From assembly GCF_034931005.1 (NCBI RefSeq), contig NZ_JAYGIN010000020.1, positions 62,001 to 126,000 on the forward strand: DNA of 64,000 nucleotides, given 5' to 3'. The notes beneath the pieces are model-generated. The model did not search any database. It was not told the DNA's origin and saw nothing but the letters and a program-made list of their open reading frames with translations. Both the position numbers and the translations under genes were made by a program. Below are positions 26,558-38,070 of the stretch, piece after piece (the stretch's first letter is position 1; each line of letters begins with the position of its first letter). The stretch is from Arcicella sp034931005 (GTDB taxonomy: Bacteria > Bacteroidota > Bacteroidia > Cytophagales > Spirosomataceae).

Positions 26558-26687
26558 ATAAGTTATTTACCCACAATGGATATTGTTTCGAGAATTTCTT
26601 TCTGATAATTAAGCTTCCTCTAAAAACGTATTATACAGTGTCATAAGTCATAAAAACTCTCTCCTAAATAGAACGACTTACAGACTT

Positions 26688-27458
26688 TCAAATCACAAAC
26701 TCGACTTCTTTAAAATCAAAATATAAAACCACGCCTCCTTCTGTTTCAATGCCTAATTTTCCAGTTTCATCAATGCCAATAATTTGCCCTGTGAATTGTT
26801 GCCCATCTTTTCTGAAATAATGATATTCTTGAAAACGGTACATATTGGTTAAGTATCTGTTTTTCAGTGACTCGTAGTCTCCGTTTTTAATTCTTAAATA
26901 GTTTTTTTCTAAATTTTCTAAGAGTTTAGAGAGCATTTCAGAAAGGTCATATTTTAATGGATTTTGGCTTACTTTTCGTAAGGAAGTTGCCCGTAAATTG
27001 TCAAATTCCATTTGATTGATATTGAGTCCAATTCCCACCACCGAATAACCGATGTTATAGCCTTGTAAGGTATTTTCAATCAAGATTCCACCCATTTTTT
27101 TGTCTTCACAATAAATATCGTTCGACCACTTAACGCTTAAATTTTCATCAATAAATTCAGACAAAAAATCAAAAACACCGAGAGAAACCGCCACATTGAG
27201 TTGAAACTGCTCGCTTGCTTTCAGAAAGGTAGGTTTGAAGATGAGAGAGAAAGTGAGATTTTCGCCGATAATTGCCTCCCAAACGTTGCCCCGTTGCCCT
27301 CGTCCAGCGGTTTGATTATCGGTAATTATGACTGTTCCGTCAAAAACGTTAATTCCAGACTGAATCATTTCAGCGGCAATATCGTTAGTTGAATGACACT
27401 TTGACAGATATTTCAGCGTTTTGCCAGTAAATAATGTATTGGGTTGAATTTTGTACAA
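26688..27458 (-). CDS. birA: Biotin--[acetyl-CoA-carboxylase] ligase
   Basis: Attaches biotin to the biotin carboxyl carrier protein through biotinyl-AMP. 256 aa, without the N-terminal DNA-binding domain of the E. coli repressor form, so it should be an enzyme only. Motifs: STNDIA, TAGRGQRGNVW (the GRGRxGR biotinyl-AMP loop), LSVKWSNDIY and KMGGILIEN, GIGLNIN. The SH3-like C-terminal domain follows (about 205-256). The start is TTG at 27458; no in-frame ATG occurs near the family's usual N-terminus. Divergent from rsfS. Confidence 0.92.
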   Translation of the reverse strand: MYKIQPNTLFTGKTLKYLSKCHSTNDIAAEMIQSGINVFDGTVIITDNQTAGRGQRGNVWEAIIGENLTFSLIFKPTFLKASEQFQLNVAVSLGVFDFLSEFIDENLSVKWSNDIYCEDKKMGGILIENTLQGYNIGYSVVGIGLNINQMEFDNLRATSLRKVSQNPLKYDLSEMLSKLLENLEKNYLRIKNGDYESLKNRYLTNMYRFQEYHYFRKDGQQFTGQIIGIDETGKLGIETEGGVVLYFDFKEVEFVI

Positions 27459-27664
27459 GGTTATTTCGTAATTTTAAAGTCTAAAATGATTATTGAGTTT
27501 GACAACTAATTAATTGCCTATCTTGTGAAGTTATGGCTTGTGATTGGAATATCAAAACTCATTCATTACGAAAACTCAAAAATATTAAATTAATAAAAAG
27601 TAAAAAAATAGTCAGGTTCTCAAATACATTTCAAAACTCATGACTAAAAGATTACGACTAAAAA

Positions 27665-28045
27665 ATGACAGAAGTTAAAGCGAAAAAAAATATCAGTTCA
27701 GAAGAATTGAGCCAGATTGTGGTAAAAGGAATGCAAGAAAGAAAGGCATTGAACATTGTGGTGATGGATATGAGACAGGTGAAAAATGCTTTTACTGATT
27801 TCTTTGTGGTGTGTTCGGGTACTTCGGATACGCAAATTGATGCAATTGCGGACTCAGTTGATAAAGAAGTTTGGGAAGCAACCAGCCAAAATCCACGTAG
27901 TATGGAAGGAAAAGCCAATCGTGAATGGATTTTAGTTGATTATTACGACGTAATTGTTCACGTATTCAAAAAAGACCGTCGTGAATTCTATAAATTAGAA
28001 GAACTTTGGGGTGATGCAGAATTTACCTACATAGAAGAAGAATAG
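27665..28045 (+). CDS. rsfS: Ribosomal silencing factor RsfS
   Basis: 126 aa, full length for the RsfS/YbeB/iojap family. It binds ribosomal protein L14 and blocks joining of the subunits under starvation. Conserved segments: FTDFFVVCSGTSDTQIDAIA, then EWILVDYYDVIVHVF and REFYKLEELWGDA. It lies upstream of ftsH in the same direction with a 380-bp gap and divergent from birA, an arrangement common in Bacteroidota as I recall. Confidence 0.95.
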   Translation: MTEVKAKKNISSEELSQIVVKGMQERKALNIVVMDMRQVKNAFTDFFVVCSGTSDTQIDAIADSVDKEVWEATSQNPRSMEGKANREWILVDYYDVIVHVFKKDRREFYKLEELWGDAEFTYIEEE

Positions 28046-28425
28046 AAGTAGAAGTTATGAGGTGCATGATTTTGAATTAGGTCTTTTCTTATCAGAATTA
28101 TTTTGTATTATTAATAGTTTAATTAGGCAATTAAATACTCATTATTCATCACTCATAACTTATCATTATTCTCTTCCATTCAAAAGTCTATCTTACCATT
28201 CCTCACGAAAAACAAGAGGAAGAAACAAAATTGTTAATCAGTACGTTTTTAAAAAATACAGTTTGAGGCAAATACAACAAATTGTCGATTTGAAAATGTG
28301 AAAGTTTGAAAATTAAATCCATAATATCTAAATGATGAGTGTCATTTAATTAATTTTCAAATTATCCCCTTTTTCTATCGACACATTTAACTAACCTAAC
28401 ACCTCAAAATAATAATTATACAAAA
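28046..28425. other. Gap between rsfS and ftsH
   Basis: No credible gene; a 79-codon GTG-started frame has the low-complexity composition of non-coding DNA. An 11-bp inverted repeat (TTTGAAAATTA at 28305-28315, complement at 28351-28361) lies 64 bp upstream of ftsH and could be an operator or part of the leader. Confidence 0.5.
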
Positions 28426-30462
<2,037 letters not shown>

Positions 30463-30479
30463 ATTTTATAAGTAGAAAT

Positions 30480-30516
30480 AAAAAGCCCTGTTCAACAATG
30501 TTGGACAGGGCTTTTT
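30480..30516 (+). terminator. Rho-independent terminator of ftsH
   Basis: Stem AAAAAGCCCTGTTCAAC / GTTGGACAGGGCTTTTT with one mismatch, loop AAT, 18 bp after the ftsH stop. Confidence 0.93.
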
Positions 30517-31096
30517 GTTTGTAGATATTCTTAAAATTAGGACAAATTTAATGAAAGAAAATTTTGAGTAAAATATCTATGAATTTGGCACATAAATAAA
30601 ACTTGGCATTGTTTATGCAATCATGATGATATGCAACTGCCTTAAATGGAAAATTCCGCCTTCAATACCATTGAAACCAGTTGTTTATTGCCCGCCACAA
30701 TCACTTTATAAAATGATGTTTGCATAGAGTCAGTAAAGTTTTATCGTTGTTTATTGTTTCAAAATTGACCCAATAATTATATGATTTCGATTAACTACTA
30801 ACCTGTCATAAATGCTGTAACTACAGCATCATTTTTATAGTACAATCCAACAAAATAATATTACAAGTATTCTGAATTTGAAATGAATATCAGTTATATC
30901 TCAGGGAGTATTTCAACCTGTTGAATAACACATTCGTCTGTTTTGGAGTATTAAATCGTACCTGAACGAATTGGAGAATGTCATTTTCTGGGGACAGAGA
31001 GATACGAATTGTCTTTGAGGATTCATATTACACATCAATTTAGGAATTAGCTGTTAACATCTAAGTCTATATAAGAACCAATTATAATTTACTACT
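30517..31096. other. Gap upstream of the giant esterase gene
   Basis: No gene seen. A perfect 8-bp hairpin ATGCTGTA-AC-TACAGCAT (30812-30829) followed by a T-run is the only structure I find. The promoter of the 31097 gene must lie here. Confidence 0.45.
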
Positions 31097-34000
31097 ATGC
31101 AGATTACTCGAATTTTATTCCCAGAAAATAGGGTTTTAGGTATTGGTATATCTATACTCTTGTTGATATATGTTTATATAGGACTACCCCTTAATTTATG
31201 TGCAAATAATGACGGGAGTAACTTACATAAACCACTACAAACATTCCCATTGAGGACTACTAAAGTTGATGGAATGTTTTTTTTCAACACGCTTAGTTCT
31301 GAATTGTCTTTAAATGATAAACTGAAGAGTTTTGAGCTTCACAAGACCTTGCCCAGTTGCGACAATGGTTCTTCTCCATTTAATATTTATTCTGCTGATT
31401 ATAGTAATGGAATAGTTACTTTTATTTTCAATGCCTCAAATTTGAGTCAAGGCAATTGGAAAGTATTAAAAGATTCCACCATATTTGGGCAGGGAGTTTT
31501 TAATCCAAATTCAAATACAATCAACTTATCGGTAGGCAGTTTATCCTCTAATACTTATCAATTAGTAATTGATGGTGTTAGTTGTGTAGGAAGTGCTTCT
31601 AAAAGTTTTACGGTAAATAATACGCCACCACCACCGCCTCCACCACCACCACCAGTAGGTATCAGTTGTGATAATGGTTCAACTGCGTTTAAGGTGTTAT
31701 CAATTGCATATAGTCATGGGAAAACGACTTTTGAGGTAAATGCTAATAATTTTTCTTCTGCAAAATGGTCGCTTTATCAAGATACTACTCTTATCAGAAG
31801 TGCTAATTTTTCGGTGAACAATAATATTATGACCCTGAATACGGGAGTCATCACTGAAGGAAATTATAAGTTTCAGTTGGATGGAATTTCTTGTGACGGA
31901 AGAAGTCAGAAACCTTTTCGTGTAGCCGCACCCTTTGTTTCCGAAACATCCATTAGCGTAGCTCCTTGCAATACTGATAATATTCTTTTTGTGCTGACGG
32001 GAGAAAGTAATGCAGGAGGGCGTGCTTTTAATACTGAATTGAGTAGTATTGAATTATCCCAAAGGGATTCTTTGAAAATTCTCAATAACGAAAATTTACA
32101 TTTTGAAAGTTTAAAAGTTGGAGAGAATAATCTGGTAGGGCATTTTACGCTTATCAATGGTACAACACATGGTTTGGAAGTTGCGATTGCTAATCGAGTG
32201 AGTTTACGAACATTTTATAACAAAAAATCTTATTTGGTTAAAGCAGGACAAGGTAAAAGTTTGATTACGGATTGGGATACCTCTGGAGTTTATTATAAAT
32301 CTTTAGTAACTCGTATCAACGCTGCCAAGCAAAATTTGACTAATAGTAATATTAGTTATAAAACCGTGATTTTATATTCTCAAGGAATTAACGACTTATT
32401 AGCAGGTGTATCAAGTGTCTCTTGGAAAATAAATACAAAAATTCACTTTCAAAATCTAAGAAATGAATTAGGAAGCAACACTCCAATTATCATCACCAAA
32501 TTTATGCCACAATACAGTGGTTATAATGGAGCTATTGATGAGATTTGTAATGAACTTCCCAATACATTTTCAGTTGATACTTGGGATGCAGGTTTGGCAG
32601 ATGATAAACACTGGAATGCTAATGGTTTTAAATTGATTGGCGAAAGAATGTTAAATATTGTAGAGTATTTTAACTTTTCCAATGCCAATCGTAGTGCCAC
32701 CGCATCTTCTCCGTCATTAGTAAATGTCTCTCCTTCAAGCCTTTGTGAAGGGAGCAGTCAGTTATTGACGGCTATTCCTAATAATGGCGGAAGTGCACCG
32801 CTTTTTCAGTGGTACAAAAACAGTGAGGCTTTGCCATTCTTTACGAATAAATTTACGACCGACGGTTTGGGTAATAATTTGGTAAATAGTGTTGTAGTAA
32901 ATACTGATAATAATATTTATGTTGGAACTGCCAGAGGGTTAAGTATTTCAACCGATGGAGGAAACACTTTTACCAATAAAATCACCAATGGAAACCCAAG
33001 TAGTAATAGTATTAGAGGGGTAGCAGTATCTGCTTCGGGAGGGATTTTTGTGGCTACTGCATTTGATGGTGTAAATATTTCAACCGATGGAGGAGTGACT
33101 TTCTCTTCAAAGAAAACAGCACAAGGTTTAACCAATAATAATACTCGTGGAATTGCCGTAGATGCCAATGGAAAAGTCTTCGTTGCTACCATCAATGGGT
33201 TGAGTGTTTCAACGGATGGAGGAAATAGTTTTTCAGGAAGAAATACCAATCATGGTTTGCCTGCTAATAATATCCAATGTGTTTTTGTGGGAAGTAATGG
33301 TAAAATATACGTTGGAACAAATTCTGCTGGAATCGGGATTTCTAACGATGGTGGTAATCATTTTACTACTTACAATACGAACAATGGCTTAGGTGATGAT
33401 AATGTCTTTAATATTTATGTAAGCAATACGGGAAAAATCTACGCTGCTACTGCTTATGGATTGAGTGTCTCTAATGACGGAGGTAATCACTTTGAAAACT
33501 TTACAGTATCTAATGGCTTAGGAGATGACTATGTTTATTGCGTTGCGGTAAGTCCTGATAATAGAATATTTGCAGGTACTTATGGGGGAGGTTTGAGTAT
33601 TTCAAACGATGGTGGTACTACTTTCAACAATTATACAGTAGGGAATGGCTTAGGAGATGACCGTGTGAGAGCAATGAGTATGGATAGTAACGGAAAGTTA
33701 TTCGTAGGCACAACGGGTAGTTTAAGTATTGGTAATCAGAGTATTTATAATGTTACTAATGCCAAAGCAAATGATAATTATTCGGTGTCAATGTCCACGA
33801 TTTGTCCAATTACAAATGTCAGTACAGCATCATTTGTCATTAGTCCAGGCCCGTCTTTGCCAACCGTAGCCGATAAAGCTATTTGTTTAGGTACAAGTAC
33901 AACGCTTACAGGTACTTGTAGTATAGGTACTTTAAATTGGTATAGCTCAAATACAAGTACAACGCCTTTAGGGACAGATACTTATATGACTGAGGTTATT

Positions 34001-36391
34001 GCTATTGATACAAGTTTTTATGCTGCTTGTCAATCAGGCTCGTGTGTAAGTAACAGAGTAAAATTGACCGTTACAGTAAATGCAATGCCCAATAATCCTA
34101 TTGTGAATAATCAAAATATTTGTAGTGGAAACAACATTACTTTATCTGCTTATTGTGCAACAGGAACAGTAACATGGTATGCTTCTGCAACAGATACAAG
34201 CAGATTAGGAACTAATAATTTAGGTACGCCAATTCTTACTCAAAGTGCCAATTATTATGTCAGTTGTAATTTGCCAGATTTGGGATGTAATAGTAGTCGA
34301 TTATTAGTTTCGGTTAATGTTTCAAGTACACCACCTGCAGCAATAATTGATGATAAAATAATTTGTAAAGGAAGTTCGACTCTTTTAACGGCTACTTGTA
34401 CAGCAGGTGTTGCAACATGGTTTAGTACCGCAACAAGTACCACAATTTTGGCAAGTGGTAATTATACAACACCCACATTAACTACTAATACAGATTTTTA
34501 TGTGGAATGTATCGTTAGCAATAACGTATTAACCTGTAATAGTGCAAGAACGAAAGTTTCCGTTACTGTCAATGAAATTCCAAGTATTCCAACGGCGAAT
34601 AATACATCAATTTGCTACAATACTACGACATCTTTAACGGCAAATTGTACAACAGGAACTGCAACATGGTACGGAGATGCGACCAATGAAACAGTTTTAG
34701 GTTCTGGTAATTTTACAACGCCAAGTTTAACTACAACTACCAATTATTATGTCAGTTGTGAGTCGGGAGGAACAACCAATTGCCGTAGTTCACGAGTTAT
34801 GGTAACAGTAACAGTAAACCCAATGATTGTTGCTCCTGTGGGTGTTGTCAATCAAAGTGTTTATTTAGGAAATTCAACATCCTTACAAGCAACAGGTTGT
34901 AGTGGCTCAGGTTTTTCAGTAAAATGGTACGCTTCAACGAATAACAATTCTGTGCAATTACCATTTTTGCCTACTTCTTCCCAAAACTATTATGCTAAAT
35001 GTGAGCAAGTTATCAATACTCTAACTTGTACGTCACTACAAAGTGCTGATATTACTTTAACCGTTATTAGAAGAATATTTGTAGATAGTTCCAAAGTATC
35101 AGCCGCTACACAAGACGGAAATACATGGGCAACTGCCTTCGGAAAATTATCGACAGGATTGACCGCCGCCAGTAGCGGAATAGAAGTTTGGGTAGCCAAA
35201 GGGACTTATAAGCCAACTAATACCACAACCCAAACAATAACTTTTGCAATGCCTTCGGGAGTAAAAGTTTATGGTGGTTTTGTAGGGACAGAAACCTTAT
35301 TAACTCAAAGAAATTCAAATATTTATCCAACAATATTAAGTGGTGAAATAGGCGATTTAGGCGTAAATACAGATAATTCCTACCATGTAGTGACATTTGA
35401 TGCCTCCGATAATAATACAATTTTGGACGGTTTTGTAATAACAGGAGGAAATGCCAACTTTACCAATATCAGTGAATTGAGTTTGCCTTACACCGCTACG
35501 GCATCAGCTACCGATAATACGGGTGGGGGAATTGTGATTAAAAATACCGCCACGCCGACCATCTCAAATTGTACCATAAAATTAAATAGTGCCAAAGTTG
35601 GCGGAGGAATATTCTGTGCTAATGGTAGCGTTGCCAAGATTTCAAGTTGTAAAATTATTGGTAATATTGCCAGTGTTGGTGGGGCCATTTATACACAACA
35701 AAATAGTAATATTTCGGTGAAAAGCTCTCAGATTTCTGGTAATAAAGGCAATGGCGAAACCTTCTATAATAATGGTGCGATTCCGTTGGTTGTAAATTGT
35801 ACAATTGTGGGTTCAGGAGGAAATACTCCTGCTGTTTATAATGGCACAAATAGCCCTTCAGTTTTTCAAAATAGCATTATTTGGGGTTATATAAGTTTAT
35901 TTAATGATAGCCAATCAATTGTAAATTATTGTAATTTATCGGGAATGTACGCTGGAACGGGGAACACCAATTTAGACCCTCTTTTTGTGAGTTCATTACC
36001 AGAAAACAGTAATGTTTCAGTAGGAGGAAACTTTCATTTAACCGCAGTTTCACCCATGATTGATGCGGGAAATAGCGGATTTGTTTCGACAACCGATAAA
36101 GACGTTGAATTTTATAATCGGATTTTTGGTAGCGGAAGAGTTGATATTGGAGCTTATGAGTTTCAAGGAGCAAGAACGGGTGGAACTATCACAAGTATCA
36201 AAACGGGTAATTGGGAAGATGGCTCAACGTGGGACGCAGGACGCAAACCCTACGCAGGTGACGTGGTAATAATTTCGCCTAATCACATCATTTCAATTAA
36301 CAGCATCGGTATTGCCAAAACCATTCAATACAATGTAAATTCAAGTCTGAAATTTATGTCGAGCAATACAGGTTTACAGATAGGAATTTAA
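31097..36391 (+). CDS. Giant modular exoprotein: SGNH esterase, Asp-box propeller, Ig-like repeats, beta-helix
   Basis: 1764 aa. N-terminal signal/anchor (about 14-36). Two tandem repeats starting SCDNGS (about 88-172 and 190-276) are split by a 10-Pro linker. An SGNH/sialate O-acetylesterase-like domain follows (about 293-525): GESNAGG (nucleophile Ser 304), YSQGIND near 428, and DDKHW (His 505). An Ig-like domain begins at about 541 but is interrupted after QWYKNSEALP (571-580) by about 300 residues with six Asp-boxes (S-x-DGG-x-x-F at 617, 662, 705, 749, 792, 835) and a degenerate seventh. The Ig-like sequence then resumes (NVTNAKANDNYSVSMS). About five Ig-like repeats (920-1330), a right-handed beta-helix (about 1335-1690) and a C-terminal IKTGNWEDGSTWDAG domain complete it. 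The likely role is surface deacetylation/binding of a polysaccharide. No classical type IX C-terminal signal is visible. Confidence 0.85.
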   Translation: MQITRILFPENRVLGIGISILLLIYVYIGLPLNLCANNDGSNLHKPLQTFPLRTTKVDGMFFFNTLSSELSLNDKLKSFELHKTLPSCDNGSSPFNIYSADYSNGIVTFIFNASNLSQGNWKVLKDSTIFGQGVFNPNSNTINLSVGSLSSNTYQLVIDGVSCVGSASKSFTVNNTPPPPPPPPPPVGISCDNGSTAFKVLSIAYSHGKTTFEVNANNFSSAKWSLYQDTTLIRSANFSVNNNIMTLNTGVITEGNYKFQLDGISCDGRSQKPFRVAAPFVSETSISVAPCNTDNILFVLTGESNAGGRAFNTELSSIELSQRDSLKILNNENLHFESLKVGENNLVGHFTLINGTTHGLEVAIANRVSLRTFYNKKSYLVKAGQGKSLITDWDTSGVYYKSLVTRINAAKQNLTNSNISYKTVILYSQGINDLLAGVSSVSWKINTKIHFQNLRNELGSNTPIIITKFMPQYSGYNGAIDEICNELPNTFSVDTWDAGLADDKHWNANGFKLIGERMLNIVEYFNFSNANRSATASSPSLVNVSPSSLCEGSSQLLTAIPNNGGSAPLFQWYKNSEALPFFTNKFTTDGLGNNLVNSVVVNTDNNIYVGTARGLSISTDGGNTFTNKITNGNPSSNSIRGVAVSASGGIFVATAFDGVNISTDGGVTFSSKKTAQGLTNNNTRGIAVDANGKVFVATINGLSVSTDGGNSFSGRNTNHGLPANNIQCVFVGSNGKIYVGTNSAGIGISNDGGNHFTTYNTNNGLGDDNVFNIYVSNTGKIYAATAYGLSVSNDGGNHFENFTVSNGLGDDYVYCVAVSPDNRIFAGTYGGGLSISNDGGTTFNNYTVGNGLGDDRVRAMSMDSNGKLFVGTTGSLSIGNQSIYNVTNAKANDNYSVSMSTICPITNVSTASFVISPGPSLPTVADKAICLGTSTTLTGTCSIGTLNWYSSNTSTTPLGTDTYMTEVIAIDTSFYAACQSGSCVSNRVKLTVTVNAMPNNPIVNNQNICSGNNITLSAYCATGTVTWYASATDTSRLGTNNLGTPILTQSANYYVSCNLPDLGCNSSRLLVSVNVSSTPPAAIIDDKIICKGSSTLLTATCTAGVATWFSTATSTTILASGNYTTPTLTTNTDFYVECIVSNNVLTCNSARTKVSVTVNEIPSIPTANNTSICYNTTTSLTANCTTGTATWYGDATNETVLGSGNFTTPSLTTTTNYYVSCESGGTTNCRSSRVMVTVTVNPMIVAPVGVVNQSVYLGNSTSLQATGCSGSGFSVKWYASTNNNSVQLPFLPTSSQNYYAKCEQVINTLTCTSLQSADITLTVIRRIFVDSSKVSAATQDGNTWATAFGKLSTGLTAASSGIEVWVAKGTYKPTNTTTQTITFAMPSGVKVYGGFVGTETLLTQRNSNIYPTILSGEIGDLGVNTDNSYHVVTFDASDNNTILDGFVITGGNANFTNISELSLPYTATASATDNTGGGIVIKNTATPTISNCTIKLNSAKVGGGIFCANGSVAKISSCKIIGNIASVGGAIYTQQNSNISVKSSQISGNKGNGETFYNNGAIPLVVNCTIVGSGGNTPAVYNGTNSPSVFQNSIIWGYISLFNDSQSIVNYCNLSGMYAGTGNTNLDPLFVSSLPENSNVSVGGNFHLTAVSPMIDAGNSGFVSTTDKDVEFYNRIFGSGRVDIGAYEFQGARTGGTITSIKTGNWEDGSTWDAGRKPYAGDVVIISPNHIISINSIGIAKTIQYNVNSSLKFMSSNTGLQIGI

Positions 36392-36438
36392 GTGTTTTAA
36401 AAGAAAAATATGGAGTCATCCTAAATTTTGAAATCATG

Positions 36439-36475
36439 AAAAAGCGGTCTAAATCAGTTTTTAAACCGCTTTTTT
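36439..36475 (+). terminator. Probable terminator of the giant esterase gene
   Basis: Stem AAAAAGCGGT / ACCGCTTTTT with a 16-base loop, T-run at the end, 48 bp after the stop. Confidence 0.75.
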
Positions 36476-36489
36476 ATGATTGATGGGAT

Positions 36490-36590
36490 ATTGAATTCCT
36501 ACTGTTTGAGCGCAGCGAGTTTAGGAATTCTTGAATTTTTTGCGGCCGCCGCTGCGGTTACTTTTTGTTTCAAGACAAAAAGTAAGGACG
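36490..36590. repeat. Compound palindromic repeat with GC-rich core
   Basis: A GAATTCCT...AGGAATTC inverted repeat, then a GC-rich block with GCGGCCGCCGCTGCGG (contains a NotI site, unlike the AT-rich surroundings), then a perfect 9-bp hairpin ACTTTTTGT-TTCAAG-ACAAAAAGT. It looks like a dispersed non-coding repeat rather than a gene. Confidence 0.6.
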
Positions 36591-36667
36591 AGAATAAGGC
36601 AATAAATTTATAAGTTCCTAAAAATCCCTAATTCAAAAGAAAAATTTGGGATAACTCATGTTTTTGT

Positions 36668-37594
36668 TTACCCCAAAAACCCAATATTCCTCCTCAAACC
36701 ATCAAATTTCGTCCGTTTTAAAGGAGATTTTTTGAATATTTCCTTGAAAACATCTTCCGTAATTTCTTGCCAATCGGTATTGGTAAAATGTTGTAAATCA
36801 GGATGTAAATTAAAGTTTGGTTCTTGGTGAGGTTTTGAAAAACGATTCCACGGACAAACATCTTGGCAAACATCACACCCAAAAACCCAATTGTCAAACT
36901 TTCCTCTCATGTCTATCGGAATGGCTTCTTTCAGTTCAATCGTAAAATAACTGATACATTTCGAGCCATCCACCACAAAGGGTTCAACGATTGCCTCCGT
37001 CGGACAAGCGTCTATGCAACGGGTACACGTACCGCAATAATCCTTGATTTCGTGGTCGTATTCCAACTCCAAATCAATGATTAGTTCGGCAATGAAAAAG
37101 AAACTTCCTTGTTGCTTATTGATGAGATTTGAGTGCTTGCCAATCCAACCCAAACCGCCTTTTTTAGCCCAAACTTTATCCATGACAGGGGCAGAATCCA
37201 CAAAAGCACGTCCGCCCACTTCGCCAATTTCCTGATGAATAAAGCTCAAAAAATCTTTTAGTTTATCTTTGATAACAAAGTGATAATCAGTTCCGTAAGC
37301 GTATTTGGAGAGTTTTATGTCGTCTTTCCCTTCGGGTAAACGTTGGTCGGGATAATAATTAAAAAGCAAAGAAACCACCGATTTTGCATCATCAACCAAT
37401 AATCTTGGGTCGAGGCGTTTGTCAAAATGGTTTTCCATGTATTGCATTTTGCCATGCTGATTAGCTTTCAACCAATTTTCTAACCGAGGAGCTTCTTCTT
37501 CCAAAAATCCAGCCTTTGAAATACCACAGAAATCAAAACCTAATTCACGTGCCTTTTGCTTGATTTGTTGGGTATATTTTGTTGGGTTTTGCAT
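36668..37594 (-). CDS. queG: Epoxyqueuosine reductase
   Basis: Last step of queuosine synthesis in tRNA: cobalamin-dependent reduction of epoxyqueuosine. About 308 aa from ATG 37594 (MQNPTKYTQQIKQKA); a GTG 81 bp upstream would add 27 residues that do not look like the family. Two 4Fe-4S clusters are evident: CGTCTRCIDACPTEAI and CDVCQDVCPWNRF. The region VDSAPVMDKVWAKKGGLGWI is the conserved cobalamin/catalytic segment with its Asp. Single gene. Confidence 0.93.
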   Translation of the reverse strand: MQNPTKYTQQIKQKARELGFDFCGISKAGFLEEEAPRLENWLKANQHGKMQYMENHFDKRLDPRLLVDDAKSVVSLLFNYYPDQRLPEGKDDIKLSKYAYGTDYHFVIKDKLKDFLSFIHQEIGEVGGRAFVDSAPVMDKVWAKKGGLGWIGKHSNLINKQQGSFFFIAELIIDLELEYDHEIKDYCGTCTRCIDACPTEAIVEPFVVDGSKCISYFTIELKEAIPIDMRGKFDNWVFGCDVCQDVCPWNRFSKPHQEPNFNLHPDLQHFTNTDWQEITEDVFKEIFKKSPLKRTKFDGLRRNIGFLG

Positions 37595-37670
37595 GGAGTG
37601 TTGTTTTTGCCACGAAGGCTGGAAGTTATTGAGGGTTATTGTCACGAAGTTACTATTTTTTGACACCGCT

Positions 37671-37890
37671 TGCACTGATTTGCAATCAGTGCATAAATGG
37701 TATGGCGACTGTGTCGCACTTTCTTTGTAGCGTTAAAAACGCAAGACCAGTTCACTCTCTGATTGCAAATCAGGGTGAGCGAGGATTGAACATTTAGTTA
37801 TATGATTTAGTAAAAGAACCAAGTTCTTATTTTATAAAATAAATTTTGGCTTTCACCAATTGTAATAGTTGTCTGTGGAGACACAGACAA
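37671..37890. repeat. Cluster of four hairpins
   Basis: Perfect hairpins at 37671-37693 (TGCACTGATT arms), 37730-37742 (GCGTT-AAA-AACGC), 37759-37773 (CTGATT-GCA-AATCAG) and 37869-37890 (TTGTCTGTG arms). They fill the non-coding gap between queG and the ATP-grasp gene. The first and third share the word CTGATTTGCAAATCAG in part, pointing to a dispersed repeat family. Confidence 0.6.
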
Positions 37891-38070
37891 CGGCGAGTGA
37901 TATGAATCAAAATTAGCGTCTTCATGCCTTCGTGGCAAAAGCTCATCTCTCTAAGTAATTCCACTCAATTTCAATAAAATCAAGATTTTTTAAATGTTAC
38001 TTCCACATTAAATTTTGTAAAACACCATAAATCTACTAAATTACAAGAACAAGTAAAATTTATAAAGCCT

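Noticed and set aside
28062..28301. 79-codon ORF between rsfS and ftsH
   Set aside because: GTG start, low-complexity Ser/Tyr/Leu-rich translation from AT-rich intergenic DNA; no domain or signal seen.
37595..37675. 27-residue N-terminal extension of QueG
   Set aside because: GTG start and sequence unlike the family; the ATG at 37594 fits the usual beginning.
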